A DNA stretch of 64,000 nt, from the NCBI GenBank assembly GCA_963818445.1, contig CAWFSG010000001.1, positions 434,001 to 498,000 of the forward strand, read 5' to 3'. The notes beneath the pieces were generated by a model that saw nothing but the letters and a program-made list of their open reading frames with translations, did no database searches and was not told where the DNA came from. Source of the DNA: Prado023 sp963818445 (lineage in GTDB: Bacteria > Actinomycetota > Actinomycetes > S36-B12 > CAIYMF01). Below, one piece after another: positions 7,956-19,138 of this stretch; position 1 is the stretch's first letter; every line of letters starts with the position of its first letter. The position numbers were made by a program, and so were the translations under genes.

Positions 7956-8689
7956 GCACGGCTGCGGCGTCGGATGGCCTGCTGAGCATCGGCGAGGTCC
8001 TGCACCTGCTGCGCTCGGACTTCCCGGACGTGAGCATCTCCAAGATCCGCTACCTGGAGGCCGAGGACCTCGTCGAGCCCCAGCGGACGCCCTCGGGCTA
8101 CCGGAAGTTCACCCGGGCCGACGCGGAGCGCCTGCGCTACGTGCTGCGGATGCAGCGGGACCACTACCTGCCGCTGAAGGTCATCCGTGAGCATCTCGAC
8201 GCTATCGACCGGGGGTTGCAGCCTGCGCCCCTGAGCGCGACGGACACCGCACCTCGCGCGCTCGTGGCCACGGACTCCTACCCGTCACCAGAGGACCTCG
8301 AGGCGGAGAGCCAGGAGCTCCGCCTGTCGCGCAAGGAGCTGCTCGAGGAGTCCGGGATCACCAACGAGGTGCTGCGCGAGCTCGAGTCGTTCGGCCTGGT
8401 GGCCCAGTCCCCGGGCACCTCGTACTACGACGCCACCGCCCTGCAGGTCGCCCGGATCGCGTCGGAGATGGCCCAGTTCGGCTACGGCCCCCGGCATCTG
8501 CGCCCGTTCCGGCTGGCCGCTGATCGCGAGCTCGCGCTGGTCGAGCAGGTGGTCAAGCCGATGGCCCACGGACGCCACGAGGACAGCGCTGCCAAGGCGG
8601 AGGAGGCGTCTCGCGCGATCGCCACGCTGGCCATCCAGCTGCACGTCGCACTGGTCAAGGCGGGGTTGCCCCGGACGCTCGGTCGCTGA
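7952..8689 (+). CDS. ftsR: MerR-family transcriptional regulator, FtsR-type
   Basis: A 245-residue MerR-type regulator. The N-terminal winged helix-turn-helix covers roughly residues 10-80 (LSIGEVLHLL, IRYLEAEDLV, GYRKFTRADAERL). A second, C-terminal domain lacks metal-binding cysteines. It corresponds by position to Rv1828 and to C. glutamicum FtsR, described as an activator of ftsZ; the symbol rests on this synteny and similarity. The GTG at 7952 overlaps the FHA gene stop. The division-related target in this organism is inferred. Confidence 0.82.
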   Translation: MSTAAASDGLLSIGEVLHLLRSDFPDVSISKIRYLEAEDLVEPQRTPSGYRKFTRADAERLRYVLRMQRDHYLPLKVIREHLDAIDRGLQPAPLSATDTAPRALVATDSYPSPEDLEAESQELRLSRKELLEESGITNEVLRELESFGLVAQSPGTSYYDATALQVARIASEMAQFGYGPRHLRPFRLAADRELALVEQVVKPMAHGRHEDSAAKAEEASRAIATLAIQLHVALVKAGLPRTLGR

Positions 8690-8716
8690 GCGATGGTGGG
8701 TCCAGCCCACCGGGTC

Positions 8717-8722
8717 TAGTCT
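8717..8722 (+). promoter_or_regulatory. -10 element for a leaderless transcript of the DUF151 gene
   Basis: TAGTCT (TAnnnT) ends 6 bases before the GTG at 8729, so transcription would begin at or next to the start codon. No Shine-Dalgarno sequence is present. Confidence 0.55.
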
Positions 8723-8728
8723 GGCCAC

Positions 8729-9199
8729 GTGGATGGGTACCAGGCAGTTGAAGTCGTGGGCGTGCGCGTCGAGATGCCGTCCAATGCGCCGATCGTTCTG
8801 GTGCGTCCGATCACCGGGGGAGCGCTGCTTCCCATCTGGATCGGGCCCAACGAGGCTGCCGCGATCGCCATGGCCCAGCAGGGCGTGGCCGCACCCCGGC
8901 CCCTGACCCACGACCTGTTCATCGCCACCCTGCTCCAGCTGGGGACCCCGCTGGAGTCGGTGCGCATCACCAGGCTGGAGGAGGGGGTCTTCTTCGCCGA
9001 GCTGGTCGTCGGCGCCCAGGCTGTCGACGCCCGGCCGTCTGATGCCATCGCACTGGCGCTGCGTGCGGGGGTGCCGATCCTGCTCTCGGACGAGGTGCTG
9101 GCCGAGGCCGGCGTGGCGCCGGACCCCGACGAGGAGGTCGATGAGGTCGAGCAGTTCCGCGAATTCCTCGACACCGTCACGCCCCAGGACTTCCAGTAG
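8729..9199 (+). CDS. DUF151 (bifunctional nuclease domain) protein
   Basis: A 156-residue protein of the DUF151 family, related to bifunctional nuclease BBD of plants and M. tuberculosis Rv1829. Recognisable family motifs are LPIWIGPNEAAAIA near the N-terminus and ARPSDAIALALR in the second half. The C-terminal 30 residues are acidic. The GTG start at 8729 has no Shine-Dalgarno sequence but a -10 hexamer 6 bases upstream. It lies between two MerR genes. Nuclease activity has been reported for some members but cannot be confirmed from sequence. Confidence 0.9.
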   Translation: MDGYQAVEVVGVRVEMPSNAPIVLVRPITGGALLPIWIGPNEAAAIAMAQQGVAAPRPLTHDLFIATLLQLGTPLESVRITRLEEGVFFAELVVGAQAVDARPSDAIALALRAGVPILLSDEVLAEAGVAPDPDEEVDEVEQFREFLDTVTPQDFQ

Positions 9200-9213
9200 T
9201 CGTGAGGGCGGTC

Positions 9214-9238
9214 TCTCACCCTCAACTTGAGGATGAGA
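9214..9238. promoter_or_regulatory. Candidate MerR operator, 12-1-12 inverted repeat
   Basis: TCTCACCCTCAA and TTGAGGATGAGA form an inverted repeat around one central C, with 11 of 12 pairs matching and a perfect CCTCAA/TTGAGG core (9220-9232). It lies 30 bases upstream of a -35 box and 130 bases before a MerR gene, and just after the DUF151 gene. A binding site for one of the two MerR proteins is the simplest reading. Confidence 0.55.
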
Positions 9239-9268
9239 CTTTGCCTCGGCGTGTCGGAGTGGACGACG

Positions 9269-9297
9269 TTGACGCGGGGTGCTCCGGGCTCTAGTTT
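9269..9297 (+). promoter_or_regulatory. Vegetative-type promoter for the second MerR gene
   Basis: TTGACG (9269-9274), a 17-base spacer and TAGTTT (9292-9297) make the best sigma-70-type promoter in the window. It would give a leader of about 60 bases before the ATG at 9367. Confidence 0.7.
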
Positions 9298-9366
9298 CGG
9301 GGCAGGAATTCCGCCGGTGTAACTACGCCGACGCAAGACGCCACATCGACCGAAGGCCAGGCGAAG

Positions 9367-9927
<561 letters not shown>

Positions 9928-9956
9928 CCCTCCGAGCCGACCTCGCCGGTGACGAC

Positions 9957-9962
9957 TATCGT
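9957..9962 (+). promoter_or_regulatory. -10 element for a leaderless gcvP transcript
   Basis: TATCGT (TAnnnT) ends 6 bases before the GTG at 9969. The 41-base gap after the MerR gene leaves no room for a glycine riboswitch leader. Confidence 0.5.
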
Positions 9963-9968
9963 GGGCGC

Positions 9969-12851
<2,883 letters not shown>

Positions 12852-12857
<6 letters not shown>

Positions 12858-12873
12858 GCAGGGCTGCTCAGGT
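12852..12873. terminator. Bidirectional hairpin between gcvP and the HAD gene
   Basis: ACCTGAGCA (12852-12860) and TGCTCAGGT (12865-12873) form a perfect 9-bp stem with loop GGGC. The stem overlaps the stop codons of both convergent genes. There is no T-run, as is common in high-GC actinomycetes. Confidence 0.7.
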
Positions 12874-13485
12874 GCGGCCCTCGGTCTCCTGGATCTCGAA
12901 CAGGACCTCCTGGGCTGAGGCGTCCGCGCCGTGCAGGTCCGGGGCTGAGTCTGCACCTGAGGTTGAGGGTTGCATCCACAGCGCGTGCAGGACGGGGAAG
13001 CCGGCCGCCCGCACTGCCTCGACCACGGCGGCGTCGTCATCGACGAACGCCTCGATCCGGTACCGGCGGGACAACCGGCGCAGGGCGGCCACCTTGGTCA
13101 TCCGGGCCGGTCGGCGGTCGGCGTCGTCGCGCATGAACAGCTGGCCCTCGGGCAGGCCCTGTGCGGCGAGCCAGGTGAGTGTCGCGGTGCGGCAGCGTTC
13201 CGGGCGCCCCGTCAGGTACACCACCACATGACCGGCCCGGTCCGCGGTCGCCACGGCACCAAGGCCCTCGTCCAGCGGGGGATCGTCGGGCGCTGCGCCG
13301 AAGAACGCGTCCCAGTCCTTCGGGCGCGAGGCCACGTGGTGCAGCCGGTGGCGCACGTCGGCCAGCACTCCATCGATGTCGAACACGGCGACCGAGGGCA
13401 GCCCTGGGGCACCGTCCGGAGACGCCGCGGTCGCCCTCGGGGAAGCCGCAGTGTCGTCCGGGGAAGCCGCAGCGTCGTCTGGCAT
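12868..13485 (-). CDS. HAD-superfamily phosphatase
   Basis: A 205-residue protein with a HAD phosphatase core. After an N-terminal Ala-Ser-Pro-rich tail of about 28 residues come motif I FDIDGVL, motif II LTGR, a motif III Lys region (MTKVAALRRL) and motif IV FVDDD. The arrangement resembles the phosphatase domain of polynucleotide kinase 3'-phosphatase-type proteins, but the substrate cannot be read from sequence. The start at 13485 is 7 bases from a TAGCGT element on the minus strand, so the mRNA is probably leaderless. It converges on gcvP. Confidence 0.8.
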   Translation of the reverse strand: MPDDAAASPDDTAASPRATAASPDGAPGLPSVAVFDIDGVLADVRHRLHHVASRPKDWDAFFGAAPDDPPLDEGLGAVATADRAGHVVVYLTGRPERCRTATLTWLAAQGLPEGQLFMRDDADRRPARMTKVAALRRLSRRYRIEAFVDDDAAVVEAVRAAGFPVLHALWMQPSTSGADSAPDLHGADASAQEVLFEIQETEGRT

Positions 13486-13492
13486 GTGCGCG

Positions 13493-13539
13493 ACGCTACC
13501 GGACCGGGTGCGCTGTGGGTGCCGGGCGCTCGGTAGCCT
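13493..13539. promoter_or_regulatory. Divergent pair of leaderless-type -10 elements
   Basis: On the minus strand TAGCGT (plus coordinates 13493-13498) ends 7 bases before the HAD gene ATG at 13485. On the plus strand TAGCCT (13534-13539) ends 7 bases before the thioesterase ATG at 13547. Both genes are thus expressed from a 61-base intergenic region without room for untranslated leaders. Confidence 0.6.
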
Positions 13540-13546
13540 CGCGGGC

Positions 13547-13996
13547 ATGGACTTCCACACCCTTGTCGCGCAGATGCCCACGGTGGTCCCGATGGTCGGG
13601 ACCCTCGAGCTGGAGTTCCTGGAGCTCGCGCCGCAGCGGGTGCTGCTGCGCCTGCCGGACAAGCCCGAGTACCGCAACCATGTGGGCGGTCCGCACGCCG
13701 GCGCGATGTTCACCCTCGCCGAGACGGCCACCGGGGCGATCGTCCTGGGCAACTTCGGGATGCTGCTGGATCGCGCCACGCCACTGCCCGTGGACGCCTC
13801 CATCCGGTTCAAGAAGATCGCCATGGGGCCGATGTACGCCGAGGCGCTGATGCACGACACCCCGGAGTCGATCGTGGCCCGCCTCGACGCCGGAGAGCGC
13901 CCCGAGTTCCGGATCGACGTGACCCTGTCCACCGAGGACTGGACGGTCACCGGCGAGGCGAGCTTCCTCTGGACCCTCAAGCCCGTCCGCCGCTGA
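13547..13996 (+). CDS. DUF4442-type hotdog-fold thioesterase-like protein
   Basis: A 149-residue single-domain protein of the hotdog fold, DUF4442/PaaI-like. The family features are the central helix region HVGGPHAGAMFTLAETATG, where the PHAGAM segment sits at the usual acyl-CoA thioesterase catalytic position, and the following strands (PVDASIRFKKIAMG, DVTLSTEDWTVTGEASF). The ATG at 13547 has a TAnnnT -10 element at 13534-13539. The gene stands alone between the divergent HAD gene and the convergent EF-G-like gene. The acyl substrate is unknown. Confidence 0.82.
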   Translation: MDFHTLVAQMPTVVPMVGTLELEFLELAPQRVLLRLPDKPEYRNHVGGPHAGAMFTLAETATGAIVLGNFGMLLDRATPLPVDASIRFKKIAMGPMYAEALMHDTPESIVARLDAGERPEFRIDVTLSTEDWTVTGEASFLWTLKPVRR

Positions 13997-14003
13997 CGAC
14001 CCC

Positions 14004-14022
14004 GCCTCCGCCGTCCGGAGGC
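14004..14022 (+). terminator. Hairpin after the thioesterase gene
   Basis: GCCTCCG (14004-14010) and CGGAGGC (14016-14022) form a perfect 7-bp stem with a 5-base loop, starting 8 bases after the stop codon. No T-run follows. Confidence 0.55.
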
Positions 14023-14049
14023 TGTGTGGTGCGCTGGGGTGGGGACATG

Positions 14050-14070
14050 CACGAGGGGGCCACCCCCGTG
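14050..14070 (-). terminator. Hairpin after the EF-G-like gene
   Basis: GGGGG (14055-14059) and CCCCC (14063-14067) pair, extended by CAC/GTG after a two-base bulge. It lies 30 bases beyond the minus-strand stop at 14099 and may end that transcript. Confidence 0.45.
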
Positions 14071-14098
14071 TGGGAGCGGCCCCGTCTGCGCGTGGACG

Positions 14099-16246
14099 TC
14101 AGTGCTTCGGGCTCGCGTCGATGACCTTCTTGGCGATCTGCGCCGGCATTGGCTCGTGGCCGATGTAGGTGCGATTGAAGGTGCCCGTCCCATGCGACAT
14201 CGAGCGCAGCTCGATCGCGTAGCGGGTCAGCTCGAGCTCGGGGACCTCGGCCTTGATCAGCGTGCGGCCGTTGCCTGCCGGCTCGGTGCCCGAGACCCGG
14301 CCGCGACGACCGGACAGGTCACCCATCACCGCACCCACGTACTCGTCGGAGACCAGGACGCTGATGGCCGACACCGGCTCGAGCATCGAGATCTGGGCGG
14401 CCGCGGCCGCCTCCTTGAGGGCCAGGGCGCCCGCCATCTGGAACGCCATGTCCGAGGAGTCCACCGAGTGCGCCTTGCCGTCGTACAGGGTCACCTGGAT
14501 GTCGACGACCGGGTACCCGGCGACGACCCCGCGCTCCATCTGGGTGCGCACGCCCTTCTCCACCGAGGGGATGAACTGGCGCGGCACCGACCCGCCGACG
14601 ACCTTGTCGACGAACTCGAAGCCCGAGCCCGCGGGGAGCGGGGCGACCTCGATGTCGCAGACGGCGTACTGCCCGTGCCCGCCGGACTGCTTGACGTGCC
14701 GGCCCTTGGCCTTCGCCGGGGACGCGAAGGTCTCACGCAGCGAGACCCGCAGCTCCTCGGACTCCACGGCGACGCCGTAGCGGTTGCGCAGGCGGTCGAG
14801 CAGGACGTCGACGTGCGCCTCGCCCATGCACCACAGCACGAGCTGGCCCGTCTCGCCGTTGCGATCCAGGCGCAGGGTGGCGTCCTCGGCCACCAGCCGG
14901 TTCAGGGCCGCGCCGAGCTTGTCCTCGTCGGCCTTGGACTTGGCCACGATCGCCACCGGGAGCAGCGCGTCAGGCATGAGCCACGGCTCCATGAGCAGCG
15001 GGGTGTCCTTGTCCGACAGCGTGTCACCGGTCTCAGCCCGGGTGAGCTTGGCGACGGCGATGATGTCACCGGCGACGCCGGCGTCGATCGTGCGCTGCAC
15101 CTTGCCCAGCGGACTGGACAGCGCCCCGATCCGCTCGTCGAGGTCGTGGTCCTCATGCCCGCGATCGCCACCGAAGTGCCCGGAGACATGGACGATCGAG
15201 TCCGGCGTGATCCGTCCGGAGAAGACGCGGACCAGCGACAGCCGCCCGACGTAGGGATCGGTGGTGGTCTTGACGACCTCGGCGCACAAGGGGCCCACAG
15301 GATCGCAGGCGAGCGGGCCACGGGGCTGGCCGTCCGGGGTGGAGACCGGGGGCAGCGGGTGCTCCAGCGGTGACGGGAAGCCCCGGCGCACCAGGTCGAG
15401 GACCTCGGTCGTGCCGAGGCCACCGAGCTCCACGGCGGTGGCGATCACCGGGTAGAACGAGCCGCGGGCGACAGCCATCTCCAGGTCGGAGATCAGGGTG
15501 TCGTGGTCGATGTGCTCGCCGGCGAGGTAGCGGTCCATGAGGGTCTCGTCCTCGCTCTCGGCGATGATCCCCTCGATGAGCCCGGCGCGGGTGTTCTCGA
15601 TCAGCTCGAGGTGCGTGGCCTCCGGCTCGCGATCCACCCGCGTGCCGCTGGAGTAGTCGTGGATCCTCTCGGTGATCAGGTCGATGAAGCCGGCAGGTGT
15701 TCCGTCGTCGGCCATCATCGGCAGCATCAGGGGCATGACGCCCTCGCCGAACACCCGCTGGCTGATCGCCACGAGCTCGTCGAAGTCGGCCCGCGGGTGG
15801 TCCAGGCGGGTCACGACGACGGCCCGGGGCATCCCGACGGCAGCGCACTCCTCCCAGAGCATCTGCGTTCCGCCGTCGATGCCGTCGACCGCGGAGATCA
15901 CGAACAGGGCGGCGTCAGCGGCGCGCAGGCCGGCCCGCAGGTCGCCCACGAAGTCGGCGTACCCCGGTGTGTCCAGGAAGTTGATCTTCACCCCGTCGAC
16001 GACGACCGGGGCCAGCGCGAGGCCGACAGAGCGCTGCTGGCGCACCTCGGCGTCGTCGAAGTCCGAGACCGTCGTGCCCTCGGTGGTCCGACCGGCACGC
16101 GGGATGGTCCCGGTGGCGGCGAGCATCGCCTCGAGCAGCGTCGTCTTGCCCGCGCCGGACGGTCCGACGAGGACCACGTTGCGGATGTCGGCGGGGCTGG
16201 CCGGTGCAGAGACCGACCCACCCCCTGAGGTGTTCGCCTGTGCCAT
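14099..16246 (-). CDS. Elongation factor G-like GTPase (EF-G2 type)
   Basis: A 715-residue translational-GTPase homologue with the EF-G domain order: G domain (about 1-280), domain II, and C-terminal domains III-V (RGRVSGTEPAGNGRTLIKAEVP region). The P-loop is GPSGAGKTT, and DTPGYADF is motif G3. In place of the NKxD motif it has TRLDHPRADF, so guanine recognition may differ from true EF-G. It is the actinobacterial EF-G2 type, found divergent to pgsA in other actinomycetes, and is not the housekeeping fusA. GAAAGG lies upstream of the ATG at 16246. Its role, possibly ribosome recycling or stress-related, is not established. Confidence 0.85.
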   Translation of the reverse strand: MAQANTSGGGSVSAPASPADIRNVVLVGPSGAGKTTLLEAMLAATGTIPRAGRTTEGTTVSDFDDAEVRQQRSVGLALAPVVVDGVKINFLDTPGYADFVGDLRAGLRAADAALFVISAVDGIDGGTQMLWEECAAVGMPRAVVVTRLDHPRADFDELVAISQRVFGEGVMPLMLPMMADDGTPAGFIDLITERIHDYSSGTRVDREPEATHLELIENTRAGLIEGIIAESEDETLMDRYLAGEHIDHDTLISDLEMAVARGSFYPVIATAVELGGLGTTEVLDLVRRGFPSPLEHPLPPVSTPDGQPRGPLACDPVGPLCAEVVKTTTDPYVGRLSLVRVFSGRITPDSIVHVSGHFGGDRGHEDHDLDERIGALSSPLGKVQRTIDAGVAGDIIAVAKLTRAETGDTLSDKDTPLLMEPWLMPDALLPVAIVAKSKADEDKLGAALNRLVAEDATLRLDRNGETGQLVLWCMGEAHVDVLLDRLRNRYGVAVESEELRVSLRETFASPAKAKGRHVKQSGGHGQYAVCDIEVAPLPAGSGFEFVDKVVGGSVPRQFIPSVEKGVRTQMERGVVAGYPVVDIQVTLYDGKAHSVDSSDMAFQMAGALALKEAAAAAQISMLEPVSAISVLVSDEYVGAVMGDLSGRRGRVSGTEPAGNGRTLIKAEVPELELTRYAIELRSMSHGTGTFNRTYIGHEPMPAQIAKKVIDASPKH

Positions 16247-16278
16247 GAGGTGCCTTTCGTCGCGGGTCTGCAGTCTCC

Positions 16279-16313
16279 CAAGGCGCAAGCCTTGCAACAA
16301 GGACCTTCGTCCT
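16279..16313. other. Two small adjacent hairpins in the divergent leader
   Basis: CAAGGC-GCAA-GCCTTG (16279-16294) is a 6-bp stem with a GCAA loop, and AGGAC-CTTC-GTCCT (16300-16313) is a 5-bp stem. They lie between the EF-G-like gene and pgsA, in the probable 5' leader of the minus-strand gene. A regulatory role is possible but unproven. Confidence 0.35.
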
Positions 16314-16354
16314 GCGCACTCGGGGTCGGGTTTCTCGCTACGATCGGCCTCCTC

Positions 16355-17014
16355 ATGTTGAACAATGCCGACGCCCGTGGCGTCATCGCCCCTGTCGTCG
16401 AGCCCATGGCGCGTGGGCTGCTGCGCATGAAGGTCACCCCGGACATGGTGACCATGACGGGCACCATCCTGACAGTGCTGACCGCCCTGATCCTCATCCC
16501 ACAGGGCAACTTCATCCCCGCGGTCATCCTGCTGTTCCTCTTCACGTCCGCGGACGTGCTCGACGGGACCATGGCCCGCCTCAGCGGCACACAGGGTCCG
16601 TGGGGCGCCTGGTTCGACGCCACCCTCGACCGGGTCGCCGACGGTGCTGTCTTCGGCGGCGTGCTCATCTGGGCCGCGTGGCAGCGCGACGTCCCGACCG
16701 CGTTCTTCGCGACGGCGACGACGATCCTGGCCTGGGTCTGCCTCGTCGGCGGTACGGTCGTCAGCTACGCGAAGGCGCGCGCTGAGGCCGTGGGCGCCAC
16801 GGCCAACGGGGGCATCGCCGAGCGGGCGGAGCGGATGATCATCCTGGGCCTCGGCGCGATCCTGTACCAGTTCGTCAACTGGGGCATGACCGTCGCGGTG
16901 GCCATCCTGGCGGTGCTGACAACCATCACGGTCTTCCAGCGGGGTCTGGACGTGCGTCGCCAGCTGAAGCCGCTCAACGGCCAGCAGTCGCCGGCTCCCA
17001 GCACTGAGGAGTGA
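16355..17014 (+). CDS. pgsA: Phosphatidylinositol phosphate synthase (CDP-alcohol phosphatidyltransferase)
   Basis: A 219-residue membrane enzyme that joins CDP-diacylglycerol and inositol 1-phosphate, the first step of actinobacterial phosphatidylinositol and PIM synthesis. The active-site signature is D67-x2-D70-G71-x2-A74-R75-x8-G84-x3-D88-x3-D92. The N-terminal MLNNADARG and basic KARAEAVG segments are typical for actinobacterial PIP synthases. ATG 16355 is chosen because it gives this conserved N-terminus. It heads the pgsA-patA-pimA cluster, equivalent to Rv2612c-Rv2610c. The inositol specificity is inferred mainly from this context. Confidence 0.9.
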   Translation: MLNNADARGVIAPVVEPMARGLLRMKVTPDMVTMTGTILTVLTALILIPQGNFIPAVILLFLFTSADVLDGTMARLSGTQGPWGAWFDATLDRVADGAVFGGVLIWAAWQRDVPTAFFATATTILAWVCLVGGTVVSYAKARAEAVGATANGGIAERAERMIILGLGAILYQFVNWGMTVAVAILAVLTTITVFQRGLDVRRQLKPLNGQQSPAPSTEE

Positions 17015-17021
17015 GCCCCCA

Positions 17022-17936
17022 GTGAAGGAGCAGGCGACATACCTGGCATATGCCGGGGGGTGGCGGGCCGTGCGGCTGATGCCCGAGCGCATGGCGTACT
17101 CGATGTTCGACCAGATCGCCGACCAGCAGTGGCGCACGCAGGGCCCCTCGGTCCGCCGACTCGAGGCCAACCTGAGCCGCGTCGTGGGACCCGTTGCCCC
17201 CGACGAGCTGCGCGCGCTCTCACGTGCGGGCATGCGCTCCTACATGCGCTACTGGTGCGACGCCTTCCGCCTGCCGGGCTGGGACGCCGAACGCATCGAC
17301 ACCTTCGAGATGCGTCATCCCGAGCGGCTGTCGGACCCGGTGGCCTCGGGCCGGGGTGTCGTCGCGGCCCTTCCCCACATGGGCAACTGGGACCACGCCG
17401 GGGCCTGGTGCTCCCAGCACATCTCCCCGGTCAACACGGTGGCCGAGAAGCTCGAGCCCGAGCAGCTGTACACGGCGTTCGTCGACTTCCGGACGTCCCT
17501 GGGGATGCGCATCCACGGCCTGGGGGACCCGGGTGTCTACCAGGAGCTGCGGGGCACGCTCGAGTCCGGCGGGCTGGTGGCGCTGCTGGCTGACCGCGAC
17601 CTGTCCGCCAAGGGGATCGACGTCGCGTTCTTCGGCGAGACCGCGCGCTTCCCCGCGGGCCCGGCCGCACTGGCCGTGGACACCGGCGCCTCGCTCGTGC
17701 CCGTGAAGTTGTTCTGGGAGGGCCACAACGTCGCCGAGATCCTGCCCGAGATCGTGCCCCCCGCGACCGGTGAGCGTGACGAGCGGATCCGCGTGACGAC
17801 CCAGGCGGTCGCCGATGCCCTGGCCGGTGGCATCGCCGAGCACCCCAGTGACTGGCACATGCTCCAGCGGCTCTGGCTGGCGGACCTGGACCCCTCCCGC
17901 CTGGCTGCCCGGGATGCCTCCGAGCGGGACGCGTGA
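17022..17936 (+). CDS. patA: Phosphatidylinositol mannoside acyltransferase
   Basis: A 304-residue lysophospholipid-type acyltransferase. The catalytic HxxxxD motif is H119-MGNW-D124, and a second conserved block lies near GLVALLADRDLSAKGIDVAFFG. PatA acylates the mannose of phosphatidylinositol monomannoside on the cytoplasmic face of the membrane. The GTG start at 17022 follows GAGGAG and lies 7 bases after the pgsA stop; its stop overlaps the pimA start (GTGATG). The operon context with pgsA and pimA fixes the function. Confidence 0.9.
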   Translation: MKEQATYLAYAGGWRAVRLMPERMAYSMFDQIADQQWRTQGPSVRRLEANLSRVVGPVAPDELRALSRAGMRSYMRYWCDAFRLPGWDAERIDTFEMRHPERLSDPVASGRGVVAALPHMGNWDHAGAWCSQHISPVNTVAEKLEPEQLYTAFVDFRTSLGMRIHGLGDPGVYQELRGTLESGGLVALLADRDLSAKGIDVAFFGETARFPAGPAALAVDTGASLVPVKLFWEGHNVAEILPEIVPPATGERDERIRVTTQAVADALAGGIAEHPSDWHMLQRLWLADLDPSRLAARDASERDA

Positions 17937-19138
17937 TGCGCGTCGGACTCGTGTGCCCGTACGCCTGGGACACCCCGGGCGGCGTGGCTGCGCACATCCA
18001 CGACCTGCGCCTGGCCCTGATGCGGATGGGTCATGAGGCGGTGATCCTGGCCCCCGCCGAGGACGAGGATGCGCTGCCCGAGTACGTCACCAGCGGGGGC
18101 AAGCCGATCTCCATCAGCTCCAACGGGTCAGTGGCCAAGATCAACTTCGGCCCCGTCGCCACGGCGAGGGCCCGCCGGTGGATCAAGGACTCCGACCTCG
18201 ACATCCTGCACGTGCATGAACCGGCCGGGCCGACCCTGTCGATCCTGTCGATCTGGGTCGCCGACGGCCCCATCGTGGCCACGTGGCATGCGAGCCTGGC
18301 CTCCTCCCGGCGGGAGCTCAACGCCATGGCCCCCATGGTGCGCAGCGCGATGGAGAAGGTCCGGGCCCGGATCGCGGTCAGTGAGTACGCCCGCCGCTCG
18401 CTGGTCGAGTACACCGGCGGTGACGCGGTGCTCATCCCCAACGGGGTGGACTGCAGTGCCTTCGCCGGTGACCAGACCCTGCCCGGGCGGGCGCGCGGCC
18501 GCAACACGCTGATGTTCCTGGGCCGGATCGACGAGCCACGCAAGGGCCTGCCCATCCTGCTCGAAGCCCTGCCCCGCGTTGCGGCCAGCGTCCCGGACGT
18601 CTCGCTGCTGGTCGCCGGCCCCGGAGATGTCGACGTGGTTCGCTCCGGGCTGGATCCCGAGCTCGCCACGCGCGTGGAGTTCCTCGGCCTGGTCAGCGAG
18701 GAGGACAAGGCCCGGGGGCTGCGGTCGGCCGACATCTACGTCGCACCCAACACCGGCGGGGAGTCGTTCGGGATCATCCTGCTGGAGGCGATGGCCGCCG
18801 GGGCTCCGGTGGTGGCCAGCGACATCGAGGCCTTCCAGCGGGTCCTCGATGAGGGCCGGGCCGGCGTGCACTTCCGCAACGAGGACGCTGGGGACCTCGC
18901 CGACCGGCTGATCGAGCTGCTCGGCGACCCAGCCCGTCGCGACGCCCTCCGGGCTGCGGGGCGGGAGCGGGCCGCCCAGTTCGACTGGGCGACGGTGGCG
19001 CGTCAGGTGCTGTCGGTCTACGAGAGCGTCACGCCGGGTGGGGAGAAGGTCGAGGCAGATCTCTCGGGGCAGTTCTGGGGTCGCCTGCCGCTGCGCCGGC
19101 CATCGTGGGGTGCGGACAGCAAGGCGGATGGGGCATGA
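17936..19138 (+). CDS. pimA: Phosphatidylinositol alpha-mannosyltransferase
   Basis: A 400-residue GT4 (GT-B fold) glycosyltransferase. PimA adds the first mannose from GDP-mannose to phosphatidylinositol. The N-terminus MRVGLVCPYAWDTPGGV has the acceptor-side glycine loop, HVHEP lies in the N-lobe, and the donor site includes GRIDEPRKGLPILLEAL and the ESFGIILLEAMAAGAPVVA E-x7-E block. ATG 17936 overlaps the patA stop; GTG 17933 is an alternative one codon earlier. The fused nucleotidyltransferase at 2330 could help supply NDP-mannose, an inference from pathway logic. Confidence 0.93.
   Translation: MRVGLVCPYAWDTPGGVAAHIHDLRLALMRMGHEAVILAPAEDEDALPEYVTSGGKPISISSNGSVAKINFGPVATARARRWIKDSDLDILHVHEPAGPTLSILSIWVADGPIVATWHASLASSRRELNAMAPMVRSAMEKVRARIAVSEYARRSLVEYTGGDAVLIPNGVDCSAFAGDQTLPGRARGRNTLMFLGRIDEPRKGLPILLEALPRVAASVPDVSLLVAGPGDVDVVRSGLDPELATRVEFLGLVSEEDKARGLRSADIYVAPNTGGESFGIILLEAMAAGAPVVASDIEAFQRVLDEGRAGVHFRNEDAGDLADRLIELLGDPARRDALRAAGRERAAQFDWATVARQVLSVYESVTPGGEKVEADLSGQFWGRLPLRRPSWGADSKADGA

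Noticed and set aside
9928..9968. Glycine riboswitch ahead of gcvP
   Set aside because: Only 41 bases separate the genes and a -10 hexamer lies 6 bases before the GTG, so there is no leader to hold an aptamer. The gcvH leader is also too short.
14024..15373. Plus-strand open frame of 449 codons over the EF-G-like gene
   Set aside because: It is rich in His, Arg and Gly with no domain, and lies antisense to a clear GTPase gene.
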